From positions 1 to 15,130 of the forward strand of contig MGWJ01000144.1 of assembly GCA_001800945.1 (NCBI GenBank): 15,130 bases of DNA, written 5' to 3'. Shown piece after piece: positions 7,173 through 15,130 of the stretch (position 1 is the first letter of the stretch; every line of letters begins with the position of its first letter). Origin of the DNA: Flavobacteria bacterium RIFCSPLOWO2_12_FULL_31_7 (GTDB lineage: Bacteria; Bacteroidota; Bacteroidia; Flavobacteriales; Flavobacteriaceae). Below the pieces are notes generated by a model. It ran no database searches. It was not told the DNA's origin and saw nothing but the letters and a program-made list of their open reading frames with translations. The position numbers were made by a program, and so were the translations under genes.

Positions 7173-7183
7173 ATATTTTGTGC

Positions 7184-8107
7184 TTATAATTTGATGTCAA
7201 ATTGTGTTAATGACTTAAACTGTTGTAAACGTGCGTAAACGTCTTCTTTGTTTAAATCGACCATTCTTTCAGTTCCGAATTTTTCTACACAGAATGAAGC
7301 TAAATTGGAACCGTGAATAATGGCATTTTTCATGCTTTCAAAAGAAACATCTTCAGATTGTGCGATATATCCTGAGAAACCACCTGCGAAAGTGTCTCCT
7401 GCTCCTGTTGGATCAAAAACTTCTTCTAATGGTAACGCTGGTGCGAAGAAAACATCCTTATTATGAAAAATTAAGGCACCGTGTTCTCCTTTTTTGATTA
7501 CTACATATTTTGGACCCATTGTATGGATTTTAGCCGCAGCTTTCACTAGAGAATATTCTCCAGATAATTGACGCGCTTCTTCATCATTAATAGTAATTAC
7601 GTCTACACGTTTGATTACGTCTAATAATTCTGGTAAAGCGCAATCCATCCAAAAGTTCATTGTATCTAAAACAACTAATTTGGGTTGTGTAGTCATTTGG
7701 TTTAAAACCGAAGATTGTACAATTGGGTGTAAGTTTCCTAACATTACCACTGAAGCGTCTTGGTAGGCTTGAGGAACTACTGGGTTAAAATCTGCTAAAA
7801 CGTTTAATTCTGTAGCTAACGTATCACGAGAATTCATATCGTTATGGTATTTTCCACTCCAAAAGAATGTTTTTCCACCTTTTACGATTTCAATTCCTTC
7901 GATATTTATGTTTCTTTCTGATAATAAATCTAAATGTTCTTGTGGGAAATCTTCACCTACAACCGATACAATTGCTGAATCTACATTAAAAAAAGACGCT
8001 GATAAACCGATATAAGTTGCTGCTCCGCCTAAAATTTTATCTGTTTTTCCAAAAGGTGTTTCAATAGCGTCAAATGCTACGGTTCCTACAATTAATAATT
8101 TGCTCAT
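7184..8107 (-). CDS. PfkB-family (ribokinase-like) carbohydrate or nucleoside kinase
   Basis: A cytoplasmic kinase of 307 residues that transfers phosphate from ATP to a sugar or nucleoside hydroxyl. Visible: a beta-strand start MSKLLIVGTVAFD, the PfkB signature-1 region with GGAATYIGLSASFF (27-40), and signature 2 DPTGAGDTFAGGF (232-244), whose Asp238 is the catalytic base and whose GAGD forms the anion hole. TINDEEARQLSG (172-183) is the usual NxxE-type segment that helps bind Mg-phosphate. Length is normal for the family. The substrate is not evident. Its place directly before a PurF homologue suggests ribose or nucleoside salvage feeding the same phosphoribosyl pool, but this is inference. 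It has its own promoter-like element 23 bases upstream and a terminator after the stop, so it may be a single-gene transcript with read-through to purF. Confidence 0.9.
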   Translation of the reverse strand: MSKLLIVGTVAFDAIETPFGKTDKILGGAATYIGLSASFFNVDSAIVSVVGEDFPQEHLDLLSERNINIEGIEIVKGGKTFFWSGKYHNDMNSRDTLATELNVLADFNPVVPQAYQDASVVMLGNLHPIVQSSVLNQMTTQPKLVVLDTMNFWMDCALPELLDVIKRVDVITINDEEARQLSGEYSLVKAAAKIHTMGPKYVVIKKGEHGALIFHNKDVFFAPALPLEEVFDPTGAGDTFAGGFSGYIAQSEDVSFESMKNAIIHGSNLASFCVEKFGTERMVDLNKEDVYARLQQFKSLTQFDIKL

Positions 8108-8129
8108 TTTCTTTGTTTTAAATAAGCGG

Positions 8130-8137
8130 CAAAGATA
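8130..8137 (-). promoter_or_regulatory. Candidate -7 element (TATCTTTG) for the PfkB-family kinase
   Basis: On the minus strand TATCTTTG matches the Bacteroidota -7 consensus TAnnTTTG, 22 bases before the kinase ATG and downstream of the terminator of the preceding gene. No clear TTG lies at the expected -33 distance; the region there is T-rich. Confidence 0.5.
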
Positions 8138-8183
8138 GTTATTCCGTTTGAAGTTTAAAAATTGTTACCATAATTTTAAGCAT

Positions 8184-8224
8184 AAAAAAAATCTCGATTC
8201 TGAAATACATCAGAATCGAGATTT
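8184..8224 (-). terminator. Strong rho-independent terminator after the M43 protease gene
   Basis: A perfect 15-bp inverted repeat (8189-8203 with 8210-8224) with a 6-base loop, core ATCTCGATTCTGA. On the minus strand an eight-base T-run (8191-8184) overlaps and follows the stem. It begins 19 bases after the protease stop codon. Confidence 0.9.
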
Positions 8225-8243
8225 AAAATTGAATTTCTTGTAC

Positions 8244-9827
8244 TTATTTAATTACTTTTTTAGTCACTGATTGACCTGTTGCAAAAGTAATTTTAACTAA
8301 TAAAGCTTGATTTCTATTTGCGATTGAAGTAATGTTTAGTACTTTATCATTTACTGTATTGTTTTTGTAAATACTTCTTCCTAACACATCAAAAACTTCC
8401 ACTTTCGCAATTTCTTGTGAAGCATTGATTTTCAATTCTTCATTTTGCGTAAACACTACTACACTTTCCTCTGAAACAAATGATGGATTAGCTAAAGCTT
8501 CGTTTCTAAACACTACTTTAAATCTGTTATTGAATACTCCATCAGCTGTTGTAAAAGTATAAGGTGTTTGTTTGATATCGTGAATGGTGTTCGTTACGTT
8601 ATCTTTCACATATACATTTTGAGCCGTGAATAATCCATCTACATTTTCTAACGAAATAGAATATGTTCCTGCTGTAGTAGCTTTCAATCCTAAAGCAATT
8701 TCATCTGTATCTGCAAATGGTAAACCTTTTCCTTGAATCACATACTCTGAATCAGCGATAAGATTATATAACATCGTATTATCTTTATCTAAAACTTCAC
8801 CATCAATAGCATGATCAATTCCGTTTGTAGCACCGTTAACATAACCCACTAATATTTGATTATAGTTATTTGAAGCATCGTTTAAGTTTAACCAAATTCT
8901 GTGTTTTTCTGGTTCTGTAGTAGCAACACTACTTGTAGCAGTTCTATAAAACTGAGTAGAAACAGAAGCATTAACACGTTGAGCATTGGTGAAATTTGCA
9001 TTTCCTGCTACAGTTGTTCTTACATAAAATCCTTGACCAGTTTGAATAGTTCCGTTTGGAACGGCTCCTCCAGCTGCAGCTGCTGTACCACCTAAAGTAG
9101 TGTAAGAAGCATAATTATTAACTGGATAAACCCCTCCACTTGCTGGTGCTGTATGTGTCCAGAAGTATAACGTTGGTATTGAAGCATTTGCTCCTAAGAA
9201 AAGGTTTGCAGAAATTGGAGAAGCATAAGGGTTTCCTAATAAATTGTAACCTAATCCGATTGGTTGCGAAACGTTTCCATTTGTTGGCACACCTGTAAAT
9301 TGCCCGTTAAACACAGTTGGAGTTAATGGCCAGTTATCTGCCGCTCTGATCATATATCCTTTACCAACTACAAAGTTTGTTGTAGGATTAACCACTTGAT
9401 AAGCAGTAGGTGTTGTTGTTCCAGTAAATAAATATTGATAAAATCTGGTTGGTAATGTACTTGGCGAAAACGCTTGTAATTGTTGTCCTGCAACTGGTGA
9501 AGACCATGCGGTATAGTCTAATCTTACATTCGCTGCAGAATTTCTTCTCACAATAACATTTCCAGTGTTTGCTGTGTTATTTACTTGTCTTAATGCTGCA
9601 TTATTATTGATTGTAAACGTACCTGTTCCGTTAACAGTTACACCATTTCCAATGATGAAAGTGTGTCCGGCATTGAACGTAACATTTACACCTGTATTAA
9701 TGGTTGCAGAACAAGCGTCTAAATCTGCCGTAGAAGAATAGTTTCCTGTAAAAGTAACAGCAGTTACTTTAGATGGTGCCCCGTTAGACCAGGTTGTTCC
9801 GTTCCAAGTTGAAGTTAAATCACCACA
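8244..9827 (-). repeat. Shared C-terminal cassette, copy 1 (in M43 protease gene)
   Basis: 528 codons including the stop, from Cys885 (CGDLTSTWNG) to the end. It aligns almost without gaps with 12592-14166. Over one 92-residue stretch (HRIWLNLND to ENVDGLF, residues 1193-1284) I count 78 identities by hand. Sub-blocks: STWNGTTWSNG and a repetitive beta segment (NAGHTFIIGNGVTVNGTGT), the DYTAWSSPV...YNLLGNPYASP block, the poly-Ala/Gly block GGTAAAAGGAVPNGTIQ, and the sorting domain. Confidence 0.9.
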
Positions 9828-12479
9828 AACAATCCCGGTTTTTGGACCAATAGCATAACCACCTGTCATGTTTGTATTGAATGTTGCTGTAAAAGTAACA
9901 CCTGATCCAAACGCTCCAATTGTTGCTGGTTTTTCTTCAATTAAATAATTCGTATAATTAGAAGCATTGATAGTTGAAATCGGATTGTTGATTACTTTAA
10001 TGATTTGTAAAGCCGTTCTTGATTTTCCTGTAGCGGCTTCCCATGCTGCAACTTCAGCTGCTGTACAATACAAAGTAATTGAATAGTTACCTGTTGCTGT
10101 ATCGTTCGCTGTTGTAACATAATATGTTTTTGGCATAATTCTGTTAGCTGCATTTGTATCTATAAATGAAGCTGAACCCGCACCAACAGAAGTTTGACTT
10201 CTATTTACTTCAATTGATGTACATCCGTAATTAGTTGATGTGCTATTTGTAATTCCTGCGATAATACTACTTGTAGCATCGTCATATCCATACATATTTC
10301 CTGAAGAGTTCAATATTGCATCGTATCTAGTAGGCGTATTAATTTCAGTTTGAACTAATGTGTTTTTTACAACAACTAATTTAACAGTATCAATTATTAA
10401 CAATCCAACATCAGCTGTAGCAGATGTATTATTATGTCTGAACACTAAATATCCTGTTTGTCCTAATAAATTAGGAGTGGTCATCAAATTATATGTTCTT
10501 AATTGAGAAGTATTTTCATTATTAATAAGATTAGCTTGTACTAAGGTACCTCCTAAAATTGCAGCTTCATTAGCAATACTTGTTGTAAAATATACACTAA
10601 AATTACCTGCATTTCTTACTTGTGCTGTATTGTCATAGGCCGCTAAAATGAAAGAAAGTGTTGCAGAAGCTGCTGTAGTTGGCAAAGTAACTTGCGGACT
10701 TATAAAATAATTGTTTACAGGATTTGCTGTACCTGTTCCTCCTAAATAAGTTAATCTTTTTTCAGAATAAGCCGCGGCACCTGTAACTGTATTTGGAGCA
10801 GTACCAAAACCATCTAAACCAGTAACTGTTCCCCATGTTCTTGTATCTCCATCAGCATCTAAAACTAACCAACCAGCTGCATCTTCAAAATCTTCATCAA
10901 TAAGATTGTAAGTTTGAGTTAATGTTGGTGCTAAATCATCATTAAGAATAGTTAAATCAAACATTTTTCCGTTCGCATTTGCTACAGCATCTCCACCATT
11001 AGCATTAACAGTGAAAGAAATAACTAAATTTTCGTTAGGTTCTACTACACCATCATGTAAAACTCTTAAAACTAAGTTTTGATCTGCTGTTGAACCAGCC
11101 GGAAATGTTACAGTTGGCGTCATAATTTGCACATCAGAGGCATTTGCAGTAGAAGTTCCATCAATTGCAAAAGTAACAACTGCATTCGCTGAAGGTGCTT
11201 TGTCTATATCTAAAACAATTGTAAATTCAGTATATCCAGCACAAGCGTTGCCCTCAAGAACACTATTTACTGGTCTGAAATCACAATCTTGTCTTTTAAA
11301 TTGGATGTTTGGTGTAACCACTGCTGAACAAACTGTTGACACTAGTAAGTCATCTCTTCTTGGAGAATTCATTAAAACCGCCAACATTCTATCTTTTTGG
11401 TCTTGTGTAAAAATGCTCATACAGGTATCATCTGTATAATCCATGTAGTTTTGAATCATGTCATTTCCTGCAATTGCTGTACAAGAATTTGTACCTGCGG
11501 GACAACCAAAATTGGCTGCTGCTGCTGCTGGTGTATCGGCACAAAAATCTTCATTGGTATATACGTTTCCTCCTGAAGCCGGACAAGCGTCATCACCCCA
11601 AATATGGCGTAAACCGAACATATGACCTACTTCATGCGTCATAGTTCTACCTTTATCGTATGGAGCGCCAAAAGCACCAGTTGCGTAAGAACTAGAGCCC
11701 CAAGTTGTGTAAGCACAAACTACTCCGTCTGTTGAAGCACCGCTTCCTGAATCGTCAAAACATTCTCCTGATGGCATACCTGGAAGTCCAGAACCTGTAG
11801 GGAATTGTGCGTAACCTAAAACACCTGCTAAATCACCTCCAAAATTGAAAGTCCACATGTTTAAATATTTGGTTGGATCCCAAATTGTACTTGCTTTAGC
11901 AGCTTCAACTTGTGCAGATCCAAAAGCTGCTATTCCTAAATTATGTCTTACTACACCGTTTGTTGGATTACCACTTGGATCAACTTGAGCTAAACAGAAT
12001 TGGATACCTGTATCCACTCCAGCTCCATCACCAGGTGTTCCAGCTAATTTACCAAAATCTTCATTAAATACTCGGATTTGCGAAAGCGCTTGAGCTAAAG
12101 AAATATTTTCGCCTGACCCAACAGCATCACCGTTATGCACAATATGAATAACAACTGGAATTACTATTGTTGAAGGTAAAGCTCTAAGATGTCTTTTTCT
12201 TTTAATTTCAGCGACTTTTGGCGCTAACCATCTTTCAAATTCTTCGTCGCTTGGTGCGAGTTTGTTTTTTTGAAGACTTCTGTTATGTTCTGTAGAAGCA
12301 CATCTGATAATACCAGTAGGTTGAAAAGCTCTTGCTTGATTTAATTCATTCGAAAAATCTTTTACAGCTTCGTCTTTTCTGACAATTTTGCTTTTCTCTT
12401 GATTAGGTGTTTTTATATTTTCTTGACTAAATGAATAGGTTATGAAAAACATAAACAAATAAAGTAAATTTTTTTTCAT
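8244..12479 (-). CDS. Secreted M43 (pappalysin-type) zinc metalloprotease with T9SS C-terminal sorting domain
   Basis: A 1411-residue exported protease. A Sec signal peptide is visible (MKKNLLYLFMFFITYSFSQ). A prodomain-like segment has RCASTEH (59-65), where Cys60 could act as a cysteine switch. The catalytic domain carries the zinc motif HEVGHMFGLRH (282-292; ligands His282, His286, His292, base Glu283) and a Met-turn NYMDY with Met346, as in pappalysins. Then come a Calx-beta-like domain (about 395-515, ...VVEPNENLVISF), a cleaved-adhesin-like domain (about 527-706, DEDFEDAAGWLVLDADGD), an unnamed beta-rich region (about 713-880), and a cassette from Cys885 to the end shared with the upstream gene. 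The cassette ends in a T9SS sorting domain (about 1335-1411; VEVFDVLGRSIY, final KKVIK); the preceding HRIWLNLND...RFKVVF block resembles the type C class. It is expected to cross the outer membrane by T9SS and be surface-bound or released. Own promoter and terminator. Confidence 0.93.
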   Translation of the reverse strand: MKKNLLYLFMFFITYSFSQENIKTPNQEKSKIVRKDEAVKDFSNELNQARAFQPTGIIRCASTEHNRSLQKNKLAPSDEEFERWLAPKVAEIKRKRHLRALPSTIVIPVVIHIVHNGDAVGSGENISLAQALSQIRVFNEDFGKLAGTPGDGAGVDTGIQFCLAQVDPSGNPTNGVVRHNLGIAAFGSAQVEAAKASTIWDPTKYLNMWTFNFGGDLAGVLGYAQFPTGSGLPGMPSGECFDDSGSGASTDGVVCAYTTWGSSSYATGAFGAPYDKGRTMTHEVGHMFGLRHIWGDDACPASGGNVYTNEDFCADTPAAAAANFGCPAGTNSCTAIAGNDMIQNYMDYTDDTCMSIFTQDQKDRMLAVLMNSPRRDDLLVSTVCSAVVTPNIQFKRQDCDFRPVNSVLEGNACAGYTEFTIVLDIDKAPSANAVVTFAIDGTSTANASDVQIMTPTVTFPAGSTADQNLVLRVLHDGVVEPNENLVISFTVNANGGDAVANANGKMFDLTILNDDLAPTLTQTYNLIDEDFEDAAGWLVLDADGDTRTWGTVTGLDGFGTAPNTVTGAAAYSEKRLTYLGGTGTANPVNNYFISPQVTLPTTAASATLSFILAAYDNTAQVRNAGNFSVYFTTSIANEAAILGGTLVQANLINNENTSQLRTYNLMTTPNLLGQTGYLVFRHNNTSATADVGLLIIDTVKLVVVKNTLVQTEINTPTRYDAILNSSGNMYGYDDATSSIIAGITNSTSTNYGCTSIEVNRSQTSVGAGSASFIDTNAANRIMPKTYYVTTANDTATGNYSITLYCTAAEVAAWEAATGKSRTALQIIKVINNPISTINASNYTNYLIEEKPATIGAFGSGVTFTATFNTNMTGGYAIGPKTGIVCGDLTSTWNGTTWSNGAPSKVTAVTFTGNYSSTADLDACSATINTGVNVTFNAGHTFIIGNGVTVNGTGTFTINNNAALRQVNNTANTGNVIVRRNSAANVRLDYTAWSSPVAGQQLQAFSPSTLPTRFYQYLFTGTTTPTAYQVVNPTTNFVVGKGYMIRAADNWPLTPTVFNGQFTGVPTNGNVSQPIGLGYNLLGNPYASPISANLFLGANASIPTLYFWTHTAPASGGVYPVNNYASYTTLGGTAAAAGGAVPNGTIQTGQGFYVRTTVAGNANFTNAQRVNASVSTQFYRTATSSVATTEPEKHRIWLNLNDASNNYNQILVGYVNGATNGIDHAIDGEVLDKDNTMLYNLIADSEYVIQGKGLPFADTDEIALGLKATTAGTYSISLENVDGLFTAQNVYVKDNVTNTIHDIKQTPYTFTTADGVFNNRFKVVFRNEALANPSFVSEESVVVFTQNEELKINASQEIAKVEVFDVLGRSIYKNNTVNDKVLNITSIANRNQALLVKITFATGQSVTKKVIK

Positions 12480-12508
12480 TGTAATATATTTGGGGGGTTT
12501 TAGGATTC

Positions 12509-12538
12509 CAAATATATAAAAAAATCGTTAAAAAGCAA
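12509..12538 (-). promoter_or_regulatory. Bacteroidota-type promoter for the M43 protease gene
   Basis: On the minus strand TTG (12538-12536), 19 bases, then TATATTTG (12516-12509), matching the TTG/TAnnTTTG consensus with usual spacing. It is 29 bases before the ATG at 12479, implying a leader of about 20-25 bases that contains six consecutive C (12497-12492). The upstream part of the promoter overlaps the terminator of the preceding gene. Confidence 0.7.
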
Positions 12539-12566
12539 AAAAGAGAGACAAAATGTCTCTCTTTTT
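12537..12566 (-). terminator. Rho-independent terminator after the reprolysin-type protease gene
   Basis: A perfect 13-bp stem (12538-12550 with 12554-12566, core GAGAGACA/TGTCTCTC) with a 3-base loop. On the minus strand it ends in a run of six T. It begins 25 bases after the stop codon. Confidence 0.88.
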
Positions 12567-12591
12567 CAATTATTTACTAAAAATATTGCAA

Positions 12592-14166
12592 TTAATGCAC
12601 TACTTTCTTATTAATTTTATTTCCGTTCACTAAATTAATTTCCATTAATAAAGGAACATTACGTTTTGAAATTGGAATGATACAGTTATTTGTTTTCACA
12701 TTATTTACTTCAAATAATTTTCTACCTAAGACATCAAAAACAAGTACACTTGCTATTTTTTCAGTTGTAGATTGTACATTTAATTCTTCATTAGAAACTA
12801 CCACAATATCATTCTCATTAACTAATTGATTTCCTGACACTGGAGTTTTAAACACTACTTTAAATCTATCATTAAAAACCCCTTCTGAAGTTGTAAATGT
12901 ATAAGGCATTAGTTTAATATCGTGAATAGTATTTGTTACATTATCCTTTAAAAACACATTTTGATTCATAAATAATCCATCAACATTTTCCAAAGAAATA
13001 GTGTAATTTCCAGCAGTAGTTGCTTTTAATCCTAATTTTATTTCATCGGTTTCTGAAAATGGCAATCCTTTACCTTGAATTACATATTCTGAATCGTTGA
13101 TAACATTATATAACATGGTGTTACTTTTGTCTAAAACTTCCGCATCAATAGCTTGGTCAATTCCGTTTGTAGCACCATCTGTGTAACCTACTAATATTTG
13201 GTTGTAGCTATTTGATGTGTCATTTAAATTTAACCAAATTCTGTGTTTTCCTGTATTAGTTACATCACTATTTAAAGTTCTGTAAAATTGTGTAGAAACT
13301 GACGCGTTTACACGTTGAGCATTTGTAAAACTTGCTGAACCTGAATCATATGCATTAATATAAAAACCTTGCCCTACTTGAATAGTTCCGTTTGGAACAG
13401 CACCTCCAGCAGCAGCAGCTGTACCTCCTAAAGCAGTATACGATGCAAAATTATTTACTGGATACACACCACCACTAGCTGGCGTTGTATGTGTCCAAAA
13501 ATATAACGCACCAACTAAAGTAGAGTTATCTGATAAAAATTTTGTTGCATCAACAGGAGAAGCATAAGGATTACCTAATAAATTATAACCTTTTCCGATA
13601 TTTTGAGTAACAAATCCATTATAAGGAATACCAGTAAATTGCCCATTAAAGGTTGTAGCAGTTGTAGGCCAATCATTTGCTGCACGAATCATATAACCTT
13701 TTCCAGACACAAAATTAGTTGTAGCGTTTACAGTTTGATACGCTGTAGGAGTTGTGGTTCCTGTATATAAATATTGATAAAATCTTGTTGCTAATGTATT
13801 TGGTGAGAAAGACTGTAATTGTTGTCCGTTTACAGGAGAAGACCAAGCTGTATAATCTAAACGAACCATTGGAGCACTATTACGTTTTACAATAATATTT
13901 CCAACATTTGTTTTCTCTCCTGTTTGACGTAATGCAGCATTATTGTTTATTACTAAACTTCCTGTTCCATTAACGGTTACGGCATCACCTACAACAAACG
14001 TATGACCTGCGTTAAATGTTACTGTAACTCCAGTCGCGATAGTTGCTGAACAAGCTTCTAAATCACCTGTAGAAGTATAATTTCCTGTGAAAATTGCAGC
14101 TACACTGTTTGTTGGCGTACCGTTAGACCATGATGTTCCGTTCCAAGTAGAAGTTGTCGTACCACA
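12592..14166 (-). repeat. Shared C-terminal cassette, copy 2 (in reprolysin-type protease gene)
   Basis: 525 codons including the stop, starting at CGTTTSTWNG and homologous to 8244-9827. Differences are spread along the length and many are silent, so the copies are not recent duplicates. Conserved runs include FYQYL, TGTTTPTAYQ, GYNLLGNPYASP, GGTAAAAGGAVPNGTIQ and KDNVTNTIHDIK. The least conserved part is the final sorting domain tail. Confidence 0.9.
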
Positions 14167-15130
14167 AGCTCCTCCAATTAAAGTATAATCATATCTACAA
14201 ACTGTAATTGTAAAACTATTTAACACTCCATCATTTGCATCAACGGTTGCGTCTCTAATACCTAAATACCAAACCCCATTACAATTTAATCCATCAAATG
14301 AAGTAATTGGATCGTAAGGTTTCATATTTCCAAAATTATTAGTCGCACCGCAAGCAGCTGCAGTAGCGGACTCATCATCGAAAGTCCCATTTAAATTTGT
14401 AATAGCCGTACCACAAGCACCACCTTTAAACAAGAATCTTTCTTCATATACACTTTGCGATGCTTTTCTTAATGTAACGCGCAATTGACTTCTTCTTGGA
14501 TGTGTTATAGAAGTAGTTACATTAACATCTGTAATTGCATAATTATCATTGATTGTAATTGGCACATCAACTGTTACTTCAGATTCTGGAATTGTGAAGT
14601 TTGGTGTAACTGTATAATTCGTACAAACCTCATTAACGGTATATCCAATAGCAAAATTATTTGTATTTATGGCATAAAAATCATTTCCAGTTGGTTCAAT
14701 TAATATTCTACATTTAGTAGCCAATATGTTAGGCATTGTAACTGCCTGAGTTCCGTCATTTGGAGTATTTGCTAATAAAGTGATTGGATAGCTTAATCCT
14801 CCATCTGTTGATAATTTTATATTTACATTGGCTGCACCAGTCATAGTGTTTGTGCCATTTACGCTCCAAGTAACTGTTTGAGAAGATCCTTGTGCGAAAC
14901 TTAAACCTGCGGTATTTTGTGATGTTATTGTAAATGGTCCTTTAGTAAAATCGAAAGTCACAGCTGTATTAACACTTTCATTTGTTGAACCACCAGCTCT
15001 ATTATCACGAACTGTCATTCTAAAATTCACGACTCTATTCGCAGCAGTAGGCTCAGGAATCCTTTCCCATCTATTGCCTGTTAGTCCGTTTGCAAGATGA
15101 TCTTCCAATTTAGGAAACATTCTTACTCCT
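12592..15130 (-). CDS. Secreted reprolysin-like metalloprotease, C-terminal part, with P-domain and T9SS sorting domain
   Basis: The 5' end is outside the window: the frame is open through base 15129 (residues GVR before the Met at 15120), so that Met is internal. The visible 845 residues begin with VRMFPKLEDHLANG and later VNFRMTVRDNRAGG, the segment that follows the catalytic domain in flavobacterial reprolysin-family proteases. An Ig-like domain follows (FTITSQNTAGLSF... to about 14640). Then comes a proprotein-convertase P-domain (14191-14625; THPRRSQLRVTLRKA, GVWYLGIRDATVDANDGVL, FTITVCRY). From 14166 the shared C-terminal cassette runs to the end, closing with a T9SS sorting domain (VLVFDVLGRKLFEV, final NKKVVH). 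The zinc site and signal peptide cannot be seen, so protease identity rests on the linker and domain order; a different secreted enzyme is possible. A terminator follows the stop. Confidence 0.85.
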   Translation of the reverse strand, partial: GVRMFPKLEDHLANGLTGNRWERIPEPTAANRVVNFRMTVRDNRAGGSTNESVNTAVTFDFTKGPFTITSQNTAGLSFAQGSSQTVTWSVNGTNTMTGAANVNIKLSTDGGLSYPITLLANTPNDGTQAVTMPNILATKCRILIEPTGNDFYAINTNNFAIGYTVNEVCTNYTVTPNFTIPESEVTVDVPITINDNYAITDVNVTTSITHPRRSQLRVTLRKASQSVYEERFLFKGGACGTAITNLNGTFDDESATAAACGATNNFGNMKPYDPITSFDGLNCNGVWYLGIRDATVDANDGVLNSFTITVCRYDYTLIGGACGTTTSTWNGTSWSNGTPTNSVAAIFTGNYTSTGDLEACSATIATGVTVTFNAGHTFVVGDAVTVNGTGSLVINNNAALRQTGEKTNVGNIIVKRNSAPMVRLDYTAWSSPVNGQQLQSFSPNTLATRFYQYLYTGTTTPTAYQTVNATTNFVSGKGYMIRAANDWPTTATTFNGQFTGIPYNGFVTQNIGKGYNLLGNPYASPVDATKFLSDNSTLVGALYFWTHTTPASGGVYPVNNFASYTALGGTAAAAGGAVPNGTIQVGQGFYINAYDSGSASFTNAQRVNASVSTQFYRTLNSDVTNTGKHRIWLNLNDTSNSYNQILVGYTDGATNGIDQAIDAEVLDKSNTMLYNVINDSEYVIQGKGLPFSETDEIKLGLKATTAGNYTISLENVDGLFMNQNVFLKDNVTNTIHDIKLMPYTFTTSEGVFNDRFKVVFKTPVSGNQLVNENDIVVVSNEELNVQSTTEKIASVLVFDVLGRKLFEVNNVKTNNCIIPISKRNVPLLMEINLVNGNKINKKVVH

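Noticed and set aside
7088..7174. A 29-residue N-terminal extension of the PurF homologue from the ATG at 7174
   Set aside because: The extra codons cover the terminator hairpin, its U-run and the inverted repeat; the peptide is not family-like; and it would put the catalytic Cys at residue 38. The ATG at 7087 fits the family and the propeptide pattern.
8901..9095. Plus-strand open frame, Ser/Cys-rich
   Set aside because: Antisense to the conserved cassette of the M43 protease; low-complexity composition.
11515..11529. Five GCT units encoding a poly-Ala run after the zinc site
   Set aside because: A short in-frame codon repeat in a variable loop of the catalytic domain; nothing beyond normal simple-sequence drift can be claimed.
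8244..14166. The repeated cassette as an insertion element or recent tandem duplication
   Set aside because: No transposase or target-site pattern is present, and the copies differ throughout at silent and coding positions; older module sharing is more likely.
14485..14703. Plus-strand open frame of 72 codons rich in Cys, Ile and Asn
   Set aside because: It is antisense to the P-domain region; its composition is what results from reading the complement of Thr/Asn/Val-rich codons.
15118..15120. ATG at 15120 as the start of the upstream protease gene
   Set aside because: The frame is open to the window edge with GVR before it, and the sequence is mid-protein (post-catalytic linker), with no signal peptide.

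Overview
The window reads as AT-rich DNA from a Bacteroidota bacterium, most likely a Flavobacterium-like member of the Flavobacteriia. The grounds are type IX secretion system (T9SS) C-terminal sorting domains on secreted proteases, Bacteroidota-style promoters (TTG, 19 nt, TAnnTTTG), no clear Shine-Dalgarno sequences, and a long Bacteroidota-type PurF homologue. I cannot name a species. Every gene I can support is on the minus strand, so the window is read from high to low coordinates. I saw no tRNA, rRNA, CRISPR array, insertion sequence or integrase.

15130-8244: two large genes for exported zinc metalloproteases. The first (12592-15130, N-terminus outside the window) is the back half of what looks like a reprolysin-type protease, with a P-domain. 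The second (8244-12479) is a complete M43 (pappalysin-type) protease with a visible HExxHxxGxxH site, a Calx-beta-like domain and a cleaved-adhesin-like domain. From a CG pair to the stop codon they carry the same roughly 525-residue cassette, ending in a T9SS sorting domain that resembles the 'type C' class. Unrelated N-terminal parts on one shared export/anchor module is the most striking structure in the window. A terminator and a promoter separate the two genes.

8107-5189: a PfkB-family kinase followed by a 632-residue amidophosphoribosyltransferase (PurF) homologue, with a rho-independent terminator between them. The PurF homologue keeps the glutaminase and PRPP motifs. It has changes at the positions where Bacillus-type PurF binds its Fe-S cluster, and in the catalytic loop.

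4889-1: a Crp/Fnr-family regulator followed by a complete tripartite efflux set: TolC-like outer-membrane channel, lipoprotein membrane-fusion adaptor, and the N-terminal 538 residues of an RND permease that leaves the window. In the regulator the cyclic-nucleotide signature is replaced by a C-x5-CC cysteine cluster, which suggests thiol or metal sensing. The gap between regulator and tolC holds a TAnnTTTG element and a direct repeat that could be its operator. The two gaps inside the efflux cluster hold short repeats and an imperfect palindrome.
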